This document shows positions 41,070 to 50,104 of a stretch of DNA of 64,000 nucleotides, piece after piece. Source of the DNA: Cryptosporangium aurantiacum (lineage in GTDB: Bacteria > Actinomycetota > Actinomycetes > Mycobacteriales > Cryptosporangiaceae); the NCBI RefSeq assembly GCF_900143005.1, contig NZ_FRCS01000001.1, positions 1,240,001 to 1,304,000 on the forward strand, read 5' to 3'. A program made the position numbers and the translations under genes. Within the stretch, counting starts at the first letter, position 1. Every line of letters begins with the position of its first letter. The notes beneath the pieces were generated by a model. It searched no databases and had not been told where the DNA came from. It saw nothing but the letters and a program-made list of their open reading frames with translations.

Positions 41070-42320
41070 ATGGCTGACAGGACCTTGCTGACCAACGCAC
41101 GCCTACTCACCTGCTCGGGAGCCCCGGACGAGCGGCCGTTCGACGGCGACGTCCTGATCGAGGGCACCCGGATCGCCGCGGTGTCTCCGGGACGGATCGA
41201 CGTCGACCCGGCGGCCGTCCGCGTCGTCGACCTCGGCGGCGCCACCGTCCTGCCCGGACTCGGCGACGCCCACACCCACATCAGCTGGCCGCTGGACTTC
41301 GTGTTCGACCACGCCGGGATCGCCGCGACGCCGCCGGGCAAGCACCTGCTCGACGTCGCCGCGGTGACGCGGACGTTCCTGGAGAGCGGCTACACGCTGA
41401 TCATCGGCGCCGGCGTCACCCAGGACTACGACGACCTGTACGCCAAGGACGCGATCGACCGCGGGCTGCTGACCGGCCCGCGGATCGTCCCCAGCGGCGC
41501 GATGATCGCCGAGGAGGGCGGCCTGGGTGCGGAGGGCGGCCTGATGCGGGTGGTGCGGGACGCCGCGTCGCTCCGCGCCGAGGTCGCCCGCCAGTGCGAC
41601 CAGGGGGTCCGGGCGCTCAAGCTGTTCATCTCCGGCGACGGTGTGCTGCCCGCGTACCCGTCGGACGACGTCTACATGAACGACGAGATGCTGACCGCGG
41701 CGGTCGCGGAAGCGGACAAGTACGGGGCGTTCCTCACCACGCACGCCCGGGGATCGGCGAGCGTCGCGATGGCGGCCCGGACCGGCGTGCGGATCATCCA
41801 CCACGCCTGCTTCCTCGACGACGAGGCGCTCACCGCGCTGGAGGCGCGGCGCGACGACGTCTGGGTCTGCCCCGGCCTGCACTACCTGTACGCGATGGTC
41901 CGCGGCCACGCGGAGCCGTGGGGGATCACGTCGGAGCAGATCGAGGAGTCGGGTTACCACGAAGAGTTCCGCTCGCAGGTCGACGGGTTGCGCAAGCTCA
42001 AGGCGGCCGGGATCCGGATCCTGGCCGGCGGCGACTTCGGTCACCAGTGGACGCGGCACGGCACGTACGCGGCCGAGCTGCAGCGGTACGTAGAGCTGGT
42101 GGACCTGACCCCGGTGGAGGCCATCCACACCGCGACGCGCAACATGGGGCCGGCCGCCGGGCTGCCGGTCGGGGAGATCCGGCCGGGGTACCTCGCCGAC
42201 CTGTTCGTCGTCGACGGTGACCCGACCGCCGACGTCACCGTGCTCCAGCAGCCCGCGCTGCGGCGTGCGGTGCTCAAGGACGGCGCGTTCGCCTACGTCA
42301 ACCCGTCGCTGTACCCGTGA
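41070..42320 (+). CDS. amidohydrolase-1 family hydrolase (imidazolonepropionase/prolidase-like)
   Basis: The 416-residue product has the classic superfamily pattern: GDAHTHISWP (66-75; His68, His70), a lysine that may be carboxylated (VRALKLFISGDG), TTHARGS, IIHHACF and the final metal aspartate in LAGGDFGH, followed by the C-terminal beta-domain GEIRPGYLADLFVVDGDP. It hydrolyses a cyclic amide, imide or lactone. GGAGG precedes the ATG, and the stop overlaps the GTG of the next gene. This is the third hydrolase of the operon and is not close to the amidohydrolase-2 members. Confidence 0.87.
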   Translation: MADRTLLTNARLLTCSGAPDERPFDGDVLIEGTRIAAVSPGRIDVDPAAVRVVDLGGATVLPGLGDAHTHISWPLDFVFDHAGIAATPPGKHLLDVAAVTRTFLESGYTLIIGAGVTQDYDDLYAKDAIDRGLLTGPRIVPSGAMIAEEGGLGAEGGLMRVVRDAASLRAEVARQCDQGVRALKLFISGDGVLPAYPSDDVYMNDEMLTAAVAEADKYGAFLTTHARGSASVAMAARTGVRIIHHACFLDDEALTALEARRDDVWVCPGLHYLYAMVRGHAEPWGITSEQIEESGYHEEFRSQVDGLRKLKAAGIRILAGGDFGHQWTRHGTYAAELQRYVELVDLTPVEAIHTATRNMGPAAGLPVGEIRPGYLADLFVVDGDPTADVTVLQQPALRRAVLKDGAFAYVNPSLYP

Positions 42321-45300
42321 CTCTGTTATCCGGGGTGGACGCCCTGGCCCGCCTGCTCGTCGTGCGCACGCAGGTCGACGTACGGGACGGTCTGACGACC
42401 GCGACGATGGTGTCCGGGTATCCGGGGTCGCCGCTCGGCACGTTCGACCTCGCGGTCGACCGGCTCGGCCCCGAGCTGGCCGCGCACCGGATCGTCCACC
42501 GGCCGGGCGTCAACGAGGAGCTGGCGCTCGCGACGGTCTGGGGCAGCCAGATGGGCGCGGCGGTCGGCTACGACGGCATCGACGGGGTCGCCGGTGCCTG
42601 GTACGGCAAGGGGCCTGGCCTGGACCGCAGCGGTGACTCGCTCAAACACGCGAACGCGATGGGCGTCGGGCCGTCCGGCGGCGCGGTGCTGTTCTGCGGG
42701 GACGATCCGGCGGCGAAGTCGTCGACGCTGACCTGCGACAGCCAGCCCACGTTCGCCGACGCCTGCGTCCCGGTGCTCTACCCGGGTAACCAGCAGGAAC
42801 TGCTCGACCTCGGCGTCCACGCGTTCCGGCTGTCCCGGTACGCGGGCTGCTGGGTGGGGATGAAGGTCGTCACGGCGGTGGCCGACGGCCTGGGCACGGT
42901 CGACGCGTCGGTCGATCGGCAGCATCCGGTGGACCCGGAGACGGGCTGGCAGCACCGTCCGCTCGCGACGCTCGGCCCGCACGCGGTACCGGATCAGGAA
43001 GTCCTCGTGGTGGAGCGGCGGCTGGCGGCCGCCCAGGAGTACGTGCGCGCGAACCGGCTCGACCGGATGGTGGGCACCGGCACCCGGCTCGGCGTCGTCT
43101 GCGCCGGGAAGACCTACTACGACGTCGTGCAGGCGTTCGCCGACGCCGGACTCGACCCCGACGACGTCGGCGTTCGCATCCTCAAGCCGGCGCTGACCTA
43201 TCCGGTGGTGCCGGAGACCGTGCGGGAGTTCGCCGCGTCGGTGGACGAGATCCTCGTCGTGGAGGAGAAGCGGCCGTTCGTCGAGGTGCAGCTGCGGGCG
43301 CTGCTGCACGAGGCGGGAATCGGCGTCCCGGTGCGGGGTAAGCGGGATGCTGGTGGTCGGCCTCTCGTTTCCTCGGTGGGGGAGCTGGACCCCTCGGCGG
43401 TGGCCGCGGTGCTGGGTCGCGTGCTGCCCGGGTTCGTCGCACCACCCGTTCGGCGCACGCTGGCGCTGCTGGACCTGCCCGGGCGCGCGCCGGGGTACTG
43501 CAGCGGCTGCCCGCACAACCGGTCCACGGTCGCACCCGCCGACGCGCTGGTCGGGGGCGGTGTCGGCTGCCACGGGATCCTGTATTTCGAGGCGCGGAAC
43601 GCCGCACTGCGGACGCTGCCGCCGACGCCGATGGGCGCCGAGGGCGTGCCATGGATCGGGCTGGCGCCGTTCGTCGCCGAGCAGCATCTGATCCAGAACC
43701 TCGGCGACGGGACGCTGAGCCACTCCGGAACGCTGGCGATCCGCTCGTGTGTCGCGGCCGGGGTGAACATCACGTTCAAGATCCTCTACAACTCGGCCGT
43801 GGCGATGACCGGCGGACAGGACGTGACCGGGCTGCCCGACGTCCCGTCGCTGACCCGCGCGCTGCACGCGGAGGGCGTGCAGCGGATCGTCGTCTGCGCG
43901 GAGGAGCCCTCGCGCTACGGACGCAAGGCGCAGTGGGCGCCCGGCGTCCGCGTGCTCGGGCGGGACCGTCTGACGGCGTCCCAGGACGAGCTGCGGAAGG
44001 TCGCCGGCGTCACCGTGCTGATCTACGACCAGCGGTGCGCCGCCGAGTCGCGTCGGCTGCGCAAGCAGGGCGTCCTGCCCCAGCCGCAGCAGCGGGTCGT
44101 GATCAACGAGGCCGTGTGCGAGGGCTGCGGCGACTGTGCGGCGAAGAGCAACTGCCTCTCGGTGCTGCCGCACGACACCGAGTTCGGCGTGAAGCGGCGG
44201 GTGCACGACCCGTCGTGCAACAGCGACTACACCTGCCTGGAAGGCGACTGCCCGGCGTTCGTGACGATCACGCCTCGGAACGGCTCTCGGAAACGCCCGT
44301 CGCGGAAACGGCCGGCGCTGCCGAACGGCGAGTTGCCGACGCCGGTCGTAGCGCTGCCTTCGCAGCGTTTCAGCGTGTACGTCACCGGGATCGGCGGAAC
44401 CGGGGTGGTCACCGCGTGCCGGATACTCGCCACGGCGGCCCGCGACGCCGGCCTCGACGTCAGCGGGCTGGACCAGACCGGGCTCTCGCAGAAGGCCGGT
44501 GCGGTGGTGTCGCACCTGCACCTCACGCCACCGGGGGCCGATCCAGGCGCGGCCACGACCAGCGAGGGCGGCGCCGACCTCTACCTCTCCGGCGACCTGC
44601 TGCAGGCCGCGGCTCCGCGTCATCTGGCGAAGGTCCGGGCCGGGCACACGGTCGCGGTGCTCGAACAGGACCTCACGCCGACGGCCACGATGCTCCAGGG
44701 CGGCCCGGCTGCGCCGGACACGGACCGGCTCCGCCGGGCGGTGGCCGAGCAGGTCGGCGAGGGTTCTGTGCACGTGGTGGACGCCCGGCGCGTCGCCGAG
44801 CGGGTGTTCGCCGACCACCTCCCGGCCAACGTCGTGCTGCTCGGCGTCGCGTTCCAGCGCGGTGCGTTGCCGCTGCCGCTGGACGCCCTCGACCGGGCGC
44901 TGGGCCGCCGGGGCGCGGACAACCGGCGCGCGTTCGAATGGGGGCGGTGGCTCGCGCACGACCCCGCGGCGGTCGCGGCGGCGCTGCCCGCGGACGACCG
45001 GACGATGTTCGACCCGTCACCGGCGGCGCTCGCGACGGCGGCCGACCTCGTCGAGGAGGTGCCGCCGGGGTTGCGTGACCTGCTGATCCGGCGGACCGCG
45101 CAGGTGATCGACTACCAGGACGTGCGGCGGGCCCAGCGGTACCTGGACCTGGTCCGGCCGGTGGCGGCGCACGACCGCGGCGAACTGACCCGCGCGGTGG
45201 CCGAGTCCTGGTTCAAGCTGCTGACCTACAAGGACGAGTACGAGGTGGCCCGGCTGCACCTCGCGGCCGACCACGACCGGGCCGCGGCCGACCTCGGCAT

Positions 45301-45670
45301 CGACGGGGACTACCGGGTCACGTATCACCTCCACCCGCCGGTGCTGCGGCGGCTCGGCATGGCCCGGAAGCTGCCGCTCGGCGCGCCGTACGCGCTGGCG
45401 TTCCGGCTGCTCCGCCGGTTGCGGCGGCTGCGCGGGACCCGGTGGGACCCGTTCGGGCTGGACCCGGACCGGCGGACCGAACGCGCGCTGCTGGTCGAGT
45501 ACGCCGACCTGATCGCGGAGATCACCCGGCCGGACACGCCGCTGGACTACCGGACGCGGGTCGCGCTGGCGTCCTCGGCGCTGTCGATCAAGGGGTACGG
45601 GCCGGTCAAGGACCGCGCGGTGGCCGCGTGGCGGGCCGAGGTGGCGGCGCTCCGTGATCAAACGCCTTAG
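42317..45670 (+). CDS. fused indolepyruvate-type 2-oxoacid:ferredoxin oxidoreductase
   Basis: The 1117-residue protein fuses the alpha and beta chains of an indolepyruvate ferredoxin oxidoreductase. It begins with the pyruvate-type domain (SGYPGSPLGTFDLAVDRLG). It then has GYCSGCPHNRST, the ThDP-binding region GGGVGCHGILYFE, a [4Fe-4S] segment (CEGCGDCAAKSNC and CNSDYTCLEGDCP) and the gamma domain starting VTGIGGTGVVTACRIL. These proteins turn aryl-2-oxoacids plus CoA into aryl-CoA, reducing ferredoxin. Finding it in an operon with oxygenases suggests a 2-oxoacid intermediate. The GTG at 42317 overlaps the upstream stop. Confidence 0.9.
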   Translation: MTLLSGVDALARLLVVRTQVDVRDGLTTATMVSGYPGSPLGTFDLAVDRLGPELAAHRIVHRPGVNEELALATVWGSQMGAAVGYDGIDGVAGAWYGKGPGLDRSGDSLKHANAMGVGPSGGAVLFCGDDPAAKSSTLTCDSQPTFADACVPVLYPGNQQELLDLGVHAFRLSRYAGCWVGMKVVTAVADGLGTVDASVDRQHPVDPETGWQHRPLATLGPHAVPDQEVLVVERRLAAAQEYVRANRLDRMVGTGTRLGVVCAGKTYYDVVQAFADAGLDPDDVGVRILKPALTYPVVPETVREFAASVDEILVVEEKRPFVEVQLRALLHEAGIGVPVRGKRDAGGRPLVSSVGELDPSAVAAVLGRVLPGFVAPPVRRTLALLDLPGRAPGYCSGCPHNRSTVAPADALVGGGVGCHGILYFEARNAALRTLPPTPMGAEGVPWIGLAPFVAEQHLIQNLGDGTLSHSGTLAIRSCVAAGVNITFKILYNSAVAMTGGQDVTGLPDVPSLTRALHAEGVQRIVVCAEEPSRYGRKAQWAPGVRVLGRDRLTASQDELRKVAGVTVLIYDQRCAAESRRLRKQGVLPQPQQRVVINEAVCEGCGDCAAKSNCLSVLPHDTEFGVKRRVHDPSCNSDYTCLEGDCPAFVTITPRNGSRKRPSRKRPALPNGELPTPVVALPSQRFSVYVTGIGGTGVVTACRILATAARDAGLDVSGLDQTGLSQKAGAVVSHLHLTPPGADPGAATTSEGGADLYLSGDLLQAAAPRHLAKVRAGHTVAVLEQDLTPTATMLQGGPAAPDTDRLRRAVAEQVGEGSVHVVDARRVAERVFADHLPANVVLLGVAFQRGALPLPLDALDRALGRRGADNRRAFEWGRWLAHDPAAVAAALPADDRTMFDPSPAALATAADLVEEVPPGLRDLLIRRTAQVIDYQDVRRAQRYLDLVRPVAAHDRGELTRAVAESWFKLLTYKDEYEVARLHLAADHDRAAADLGIDGDYRVTYHLHPPVLRRLGMARKLPLGAPYALAFRLLRRLRRLRGTRWDPFGLDPDRRTERALLVEYADLIAEITRPDTPLDYRTRVALASSALSIKGYGPVKDRAVAAWRAEVAALRDQTP

Positions 45671-46259
45671 CTTCGGAATCCGCGGCGGGCACGTGGCCGC
45701 TGGGCTCCGGACGCCGGCCGACGTGCGGCCGCTGCGGGTCGTGGCCGGACCGACGCTGCCCGCGGTGACCGAGGACGACCTCGGGTACGACGGGATCGCG
45801 ATCGAGTGGTTCCGCGACGACGCTCACCTGGCTCGGTTCCAGGAGTGCGCTTCGGAGCCGGCGACCGGCGTGGTGGTCGTGGTCGCGGACGAGGTGGTCG
45901 TGCGCGGCGCGGACTGGCTCGAGCAGCGGTGGCGCGAGGGCGGCGTCCGGTACAAGCACCTGGCCGTCGCCCGGCGGGCCGAGGGTTTGAGCGCGGCGGA
46001 GTTCTCCGCGCGGTGGCTGGGGCACGCGGGCCGGCTGAGCTCTACCGTCGTCATCCCCGACGACGTGCGGGGCTGCGCGTACGTCCAGAACCACGTGCGG
46101 GGCGAGGGCGTCTACCACGCGGTGAACGAGGTCTGGTTCGACGACGCCCCGAGCCTGTGGCGGCGGGCCGGCTACTTCCGCGACGCGGTGCCTCCGTCCG
46201 ACTTGGTCAGCTGGTCGGCGTACCTCGCGACGCGGGAGTACGTCCTCCGCGGCGGCTAG
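45654..46259 (+). CDS. EthD-like dimeric alpha/beta-barrel protein (201 aa)
   Basis: The 201-residue product has an EthD-type ferredoxin-like domain in its second half (YKHLAVARRAEGLSAAEFSA, residues about 102-121, followed by WLGHAG), the pattern of small proteins encoded with ring-oxidising systems. A first, poorly conserved repeat covers residues 30-85. It could be an isomerase, cyclase or scaffold, but no catalytic residue is evident. The GTG at 45654 lies inside the end of the oxidoreductase gene (17-base overlap), so it is the last gene of the operon. It converges with the hypothetical gene at 46256, overlapping four bases. Confidence 0.75.
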   Translation: MIKRLSFGIRGGHVAAGLRTPADVRPLRVVAGPTLPAVTEDDLGYDGIAIEWFRDDAHLARFQECASEPATGVVVVVADEVVVRGADWLEQRWREGGVRYKHLAVARRAEGLSAAEFSARWLGHAGRLSSTVVIPDDVRGCAYVQNHVRGEGVYHAVNEVWFDDAPSLWRRAGYFRDAVPPSDLVSWSAYLATREYVLRGG

Positions 46260-46561
46260 ACCCGGGAGCGGAGGAGGCGGCGGTCCACGTAGACGGGCGC
46301 GCCGGCCAGGATCGTCGGCACGGCGGCCGCGGTGGGCACCGCCGTGCCGAGCGTCCCGTCGCGCACCAGGTGCGCCTGGACGCCGTACGTGCCCAGCCGC
46401 AGCGCGAGGGGGCGCAGCGGCCGCCGCCGGGCGGCCGGGGGCTCCGGGAAACACCAGTCCCACTCGCCCTCGTCGGTGCTGAAGCGCAGTTCCAGGTAGT
46501 CGGCGCGGGCCGGGCAGCGGCGAACCTGCCCCAGCGTGGCCAGCAGGAAGTCGTCCATCAC
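46256..46561 (-). CDS. hypothetical protein (101 aa) downstream of the aldehyde dehydrogenase
   Basis: I do not recognise a family. The product has a hydrophobic start (MMDDFLLATLGQVRR), an acidic-aromatic patch (EGEWDWCFPEP) and a basic proline-rich middle, with no membrane helix. Translation is coupled to the aldehyde dehydrogenase gene through a GTGA overlap (GTG at 46561; ATG at 46558 is also possible). It is the terminal gene of the three-gene operon 49193-46256, so a small accessory role is possible. Confidence 0.65.
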   Translation of the reverse strand: MMDDFLLATLGQVRRCPARADYLELRFSTDEGEWDWCFPEPPAARRRPLRPLALRLGTYGVQAHLVRDGTLGTAVPTAAAVPTILAGAPVYVDRRLLRSRV

Positions 46562-48012
46562 TCGGCGTCCGGGGGCAGCCCGATGCTGCGCGGTTCCAGG
46601 AAGTTGAACAGCCCTTCCGGTCCGAGTTCACGTCCGAGCCCGGACTCCTTGAAGCCGCCGAACGGAACGTGCGGGAACGGCGGGAAGTAGCCGTTGATCG
46701 CCACGCTCCCGGTGCGCAGGCGGCGGGCCACCCGCAGGCCACGCCGCGGATCGCCCGACCAGACGCCCCCGGAGAGGCCGTAGGGGGAGTCGTTGGCGAT
46801 CCGGACCGCATCGTCGTCACCGTCGTGAGCGATCACGCAGATCACCGGGCCGAAGATCTCGGCGCGCGCCACCGGCGCGCTGTTGTCCACGTCGGCCAGC
46901 ACGGTCGGTGCGACGTACCAGCCGCGGGGGAGGTGCGCCGGACGGACGCCACCGGCCGCGATCCGGGCCCCGTCCGCGACCGCCTGCCGGACGAAACCCT
47001 CCACCCGGTCACGCTGGCGGGCGGCGACCAGCGGCCCGACGATCGTCGCGGGGTCGTGCGGGTCGCCGACGACGATCGTCGCGGCGGTCGCGGCGGCCGT
47101 GTCCACCGCCTCGGCGTAGCGCGAGCGCGGCACGAGCAGGCGGGTGTGCGCACCGCAGACCTGGCCGGACAGGTGCATCGCACCACCGATGACCCGCGGC
47201 ACCACCGCACCGAGGTCGGCGTCGTCCAGCACGACCGCGGCCGACTTCCCGCCGAGCTCCAGCGAGACCCGCTTCACCTGTGCGCCGCAGAGCGCCATGA
47301 TCCGCTTGCCCGCCGCGGTCGACCCGGTGAACGCGACCTTGTCGGTGCCGGGGTGGGTCACCAGGTGCTCACCGGCCGCGCGGTCGCCGGGCAGCACGTT
47401 GAGCACGCCGGGCGGTAGCCCGGCCTCGTGCAGCGCTTCGGCCAGCACGAACGTGCTCAGCGGAGCCTCGGGTGGCGGCTTGAGCACGACCGCGCAGCCG
47501 GCGGCCAGCGCCGGTGCGACCTTCCACGCGGCCAGCGTCACCGGCGCGTTCCACGGTGTGATCGCGGCGACGACGCCCACCGGTTCGTGGGTCACCAGGC
47601 CGAGGCGTTCGCCGACGGCCACCGACCGCTCCAGCGGCGCGCTCCGGACCAGCTCGGCGTAGTAGTCGAACAGCGGCGCCACCATGCCGGTCTGACCCTG
47701 CGGCGCGGAGCTGAGCGCGCAGCCCATCTCGTCGATCGTGATGCCGGCGATCTCGTCCGTCCGCTTGCGCAGCAGCGTCGCGGCCCGGGCGAGGAGGTCG
47801 GCCCGCTCGGCGGGGGTCAGCCGCGGCCACGGCCCGTCGTCGAACGCCGTCCGCGCCGCCGCCACCGCGCGGTCGATGTCGACGTCGCTCGCGGCGGGGG
47901 CCCGGCCGACCACCTCCTCGGTCGACGGCGAGACGACGTCGAAATACTCGCCGCGGGCGGGGGGCGTCCACCCACCGTCGAGGTAGTGCGCCGGGCGGTC
48001 CAGGGCGTTCAT
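46558..48012 (-). CDS. NAD(P)-dependent aldehyde dehydrogenase
   Basis: The 484-residue product has ALDH hallmarks: ITPWNAPV (151-158), the catalytic base in LELGGKS (Glu252), the nucleophile in SGQVCGAHT (Cys286) and EIFGPV. It oxidises an aldehyde to an acid. The ATG at 48012 overlaps the preceding amidohydrolase stop (ATGA). The pair amidohydrolase-ALDH is repeated at 57773/56334 in the same order, suggesting a recurring hydrolysis-then-oxidation module. Confidence 0.92.
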   Translation of the reverse strand: MNALDRPAHYLDGGWTPPARGEYFDVVSPSTEEVVGRAPAASDVDIDRAVAAARTAFDDGPWPRLTPAERADLLARAATLLRKRTDEIAGITIDEMGCALSSAPQGQTGMVAPLFDYYAELVRSAPLERSVAVGERLGLVTHEPVGVVAAITPWNAPVTLAAWKVAPALAAGCAVVLKPPPEAPLSTFVLAEALHEAGLPPGVLNVLPGDRAAGEHLVTHPGTDKVAFTGSTAAGKRIMALCGAQVKRVSLELGGKSAAVVLDDADLGAVVPRVIGGAMHLSGQVCGAHTRLLVPRSRYAEAVDTAAATAATIVVGDPHDPATIVGPLVAARQRDRVEGFVRQAVADGARIAAGGVRPAHLPRGWYVAPTVLADVDNSAPVARAEIFGPVICVIAHDGDDDAVRIANDSPYGLSGGVWSGDPRRGLRVARRLRTGSVAINGYFPPFPHVPFGGFKESGLGRELGPEGLFNFLEPRSIGLPPDAE

Positions 48013-49193
48013 GCTCGGTCCGGCGGGTCCAGGTGGTAGAGCTTCGTCGCGGTGTGCTGGAGCACCTTGCCGATCGTCTGCTCCGGCAGCCCGCCGAGCG
48101 CACGCTCCATCACGTCCCGCGGGCTCGGCGACTCCGACGCCGGGCCGGGGGAGAGGCTGGTGGCGTGCGGGAAGTCGGTCTCGAACATCAGGTTGTCGCC
48201 GATCAGGTCGATGACCGACCGCATCGCCTGCTGCTCGTACCAGAACATCCCGTAGATCTGCCGCTGCATGTACTCGCTGGGCAGCAGCCGGTCCGGGAAG
48301 TCCTTGTGGGCGCCGACGTTCTTCCACTGCCAGTCCATGGTCTCGGCCAGGAACGGCAACCAGCCCGCGCCGTTCTCCACCGAGACGAACTTCAGGTCCG
48401 GGTAACGGTCGCAGACGCCGGTGAGGACGACCTCGGCGATGTTCTGCGCGTTGCCGAGCAGGACCAGCGAGCTCTCCTTCGTGAAGTCTTCCTTCTTGGA
48501 CTGGTCGACGGCGCCGGAGAGCTCCTCGGGTGCGGACAGGAACCCGACGTGGAAGTTGAGGCTGAGCTCCATCTCCTGCGCCAGCCCGAGCAGCGGCGAC
48601 CAGTAGTCGTCGGCCAGCCGGGGCAGCCCGACCTTGTCGTAGCGGGCCGCGAACAGGACGCCCTTGTGGCCCATCGCGTGGGCGCGCTGGATCTCCGCGA
48701 CCGACTCGTCGATGTCCCAGAACGGGAGCATCGTCATCGGGACGAGACGCTTCGGGTCCGCCGAGCAGAACTCGACGATCCAGTCGTTGTACGCGCGGAC
48801 GCACTCGGTCGCCAGTTCGCGCGGCACGTTCTTCAGGAAGACGTGGCTGTGGAACCCGAGGATGTTGGGGTAAAGCACCTGGTAGTAGATGCCCATCTCG
48901 TCCAGGTAGGACAGCCGCGCCTTCGGATCGACCGTCGCCGGGTTCGCCTCGGCGAGCCGCTTGGGGTGCGACGGGGGGTACTCCGGCCAGCCCGCCTGCG
49001 CGAACGCACCGGCGCCGTACAGCTTCTTGTCGCCGACGTACCAGACGTCTTCCTGCCGGCGTTCGTGGAACCGCACGTGGGGGATGAGGTCGCCCCACTT
49101 CGACGAGATCCGTGCGGTCCACAGGTCGGCCGGCTCGATGATGTGGGAGTCGACGTCGGCGACGGCGTAGCGCTCGCAGAGCTGTTCGGTCAT
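48009..49193 (-). CDS. amidohydrolase-2 family metal-dependent hydrolase
   Basis: The 394-residue product shows DVDSHIIEP (13-21), FHVGFLSAP, SVENGAGWLPFLAET and the metal Asp in METDFPHATS-like FETDFPHATS, like the proteins at 35826 and 57773. The ATG at 49193 has AAGGAG ten bases upstream. Its promoter region holds copy 2 of the 14-bp operator (49232). It begins an operon with an aldehyde dehydrogenase and a small unknown protein. Confidence 0.88.
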   Translation of the reverse strand: MTEQLCERYAVADVDSHIIEPADLWTARISSKWGDLIPHVRFHERRQEDVWYVGDKKLYGAGAFAQAGWPEYPPSHPKRLAEANPATVDPKARLSYLDEMGIYYQVLYPNILGFHSHVFLKNVPRELATECVRAYNDWIVEFCSADPKRLVPMTMLPFWDIDESVAEIQRAHAMGHKGVLFAARYDKVGLPRLADDYWSPLLGLAQEMELSLNFHVGFLSAPEELSGAVDQSKKEDFTKESSLVLLGNAQNIAEVVLTGVCDRYPDLKFVSVENGAGWLPFLAETMDWQWKNVGAHKDFPDRLLPSEYMQRQIYGMFWYEQQAMRSVIDLIGDNLMFETDFPHATSLSPGPASESPSPRDVMERALGGLPEQTIGKVLQHTATKLYHLDPPDRA

Positions 49194-49231
49194 GGGTACC
49201 GGCTCCTTCGCGGCTTGCCGGGCATTAACAG

Positions 49232-49245
49232 AGTGTACGCTCACT
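49232..49245. promoter_or_regulatory. 14-bp family operator, copy 2
   Basis: AGTGTACGCTCACT has perfect outer AGTG/CACT arms and the central CG. The longer block TCACTTACTTTAGG following it matches TCACTTACTATAGG at the 63130 copy at 13 of 14 positions. It lies 38-52 bases upstream of the amidohydrolase gene. Confidence 0.7.
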
Positions 49246-49249
49246 TACT

Positions 49250-50086
49250 TTAGGAGGGCTCCGGGACTCCTCGCAAGTGCTGCGCCATCAGAAGCGGCAC
49301 CACGCTGAGCACCCCGGACTCGACCGGCAACGTCACGCCGGTGATCCACCGCGCCTCGTCGCTGGCCAGGAACGTGGTGGCCCAGGCGACGTCCCAGCCG
49401 GTGCCCGGCGTCCCCAGCAGGCCGGCCTCCGCGCGCATCCGGTCCATGAACTCGGCGCGCGGCCCTGGGGCGGACACCGAGTGCACCATCGGCGTGGTGA
49501 TGTGGCCGGGCGCGACCGCGTTGACCCGGATGCCCTGCCTGCCGTGCGAGTACGCCATGTCGACGGTCAGCGCGATCAGCCCGCCCTTGGCCGCGGAGTA
49601 GGCAACGGTGCCGTCGCCGCGCAGCGCCGAGATCGAGGCGATGTTGACGATCGCGCCGCCGCCCTTCCCGGCCAGCACCGGTACCGCGAACTTCGACGCG
49701 AGGAACGCGCTGCGCAGGTTGAGGTCCAGCGCCCGGTCCCAGGCGTCCTCGGTGGTGTCGACGACCGTGCCCAGCGCGGCCAGGCCGACGTTGTTCACCA
49801 GGATGTCGAGCGTGCCGAACGCGTCCACCGCTGCCCGCACCATCGACTCGCAGCCGTCGGCCGTGGTCACGTCGGCCTGCCACACCTCGGCCGTGCCGCC
49901 CTCGTCGGCGATCATCTTCGCGGTCTCCGCGGCCCGCTCCGGGTAGCGGTCGACGAGCAGGACGCTCGCGCCCTCCCTGGCGAGCACGACCGCGATCGCC
50001 TTTCCGGTGCCGATGCCGGGCCCGGGCGTCGACCCGGCGCCGGTCACGATCGCGACCTTGTTCTCGACTCGTCCTGGACGCTCCAC
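49250..50086 (-). CDS. short-chain dehydrogenase/reductase with an enlarged nucleotide loop
   Basis: The 278-residue SDR starts VAIVTGAGSTPGPGIGTGKA: the glycine motif TGxxxGxG is stretched by about five residues (STPGP) between TGAG and GIG, as in a group of actinobacterial SDRs. NNVG replaces the usual NNAG, and the catalytic set NIASIS and AYSAAK is intact. It should oxidise an alcohol with NAD(P). The GTG at 50086 follows GGGAGG by eight bases. It is the third gene of the DUF35/aldolase-like operon. The product's C-terminus lies close to operator copy 2. Confidence 0.88.
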   Translation of the reverse strand: MERPGRVENKVAIVTGAGSTPGPGIGTGKAIAVVLAREGASVLLVDRYPERAAETAKMIADEGGTAEVWQADVTTADGCESMVRAAVDAFGTLDILVNNVGLAALGTVVDTTEDAWDRALDLNLRSAFLASKFAVPVLAGKGGGAIVNIASISALRGDGTVAYSAAKGGLIALTVDMAYSHGRQGIRVNAVAPGHITTPMVHSVSAPGPRAEFMDRMRAEAGLLGTPGTGWDVAWATTFLASDEARWITGVTLPVESGVLSVVPLLMAQHLRGVPEPS

Positions 50087-50104
50087 GGCGTTGCCTCCCT
50101 GTGG

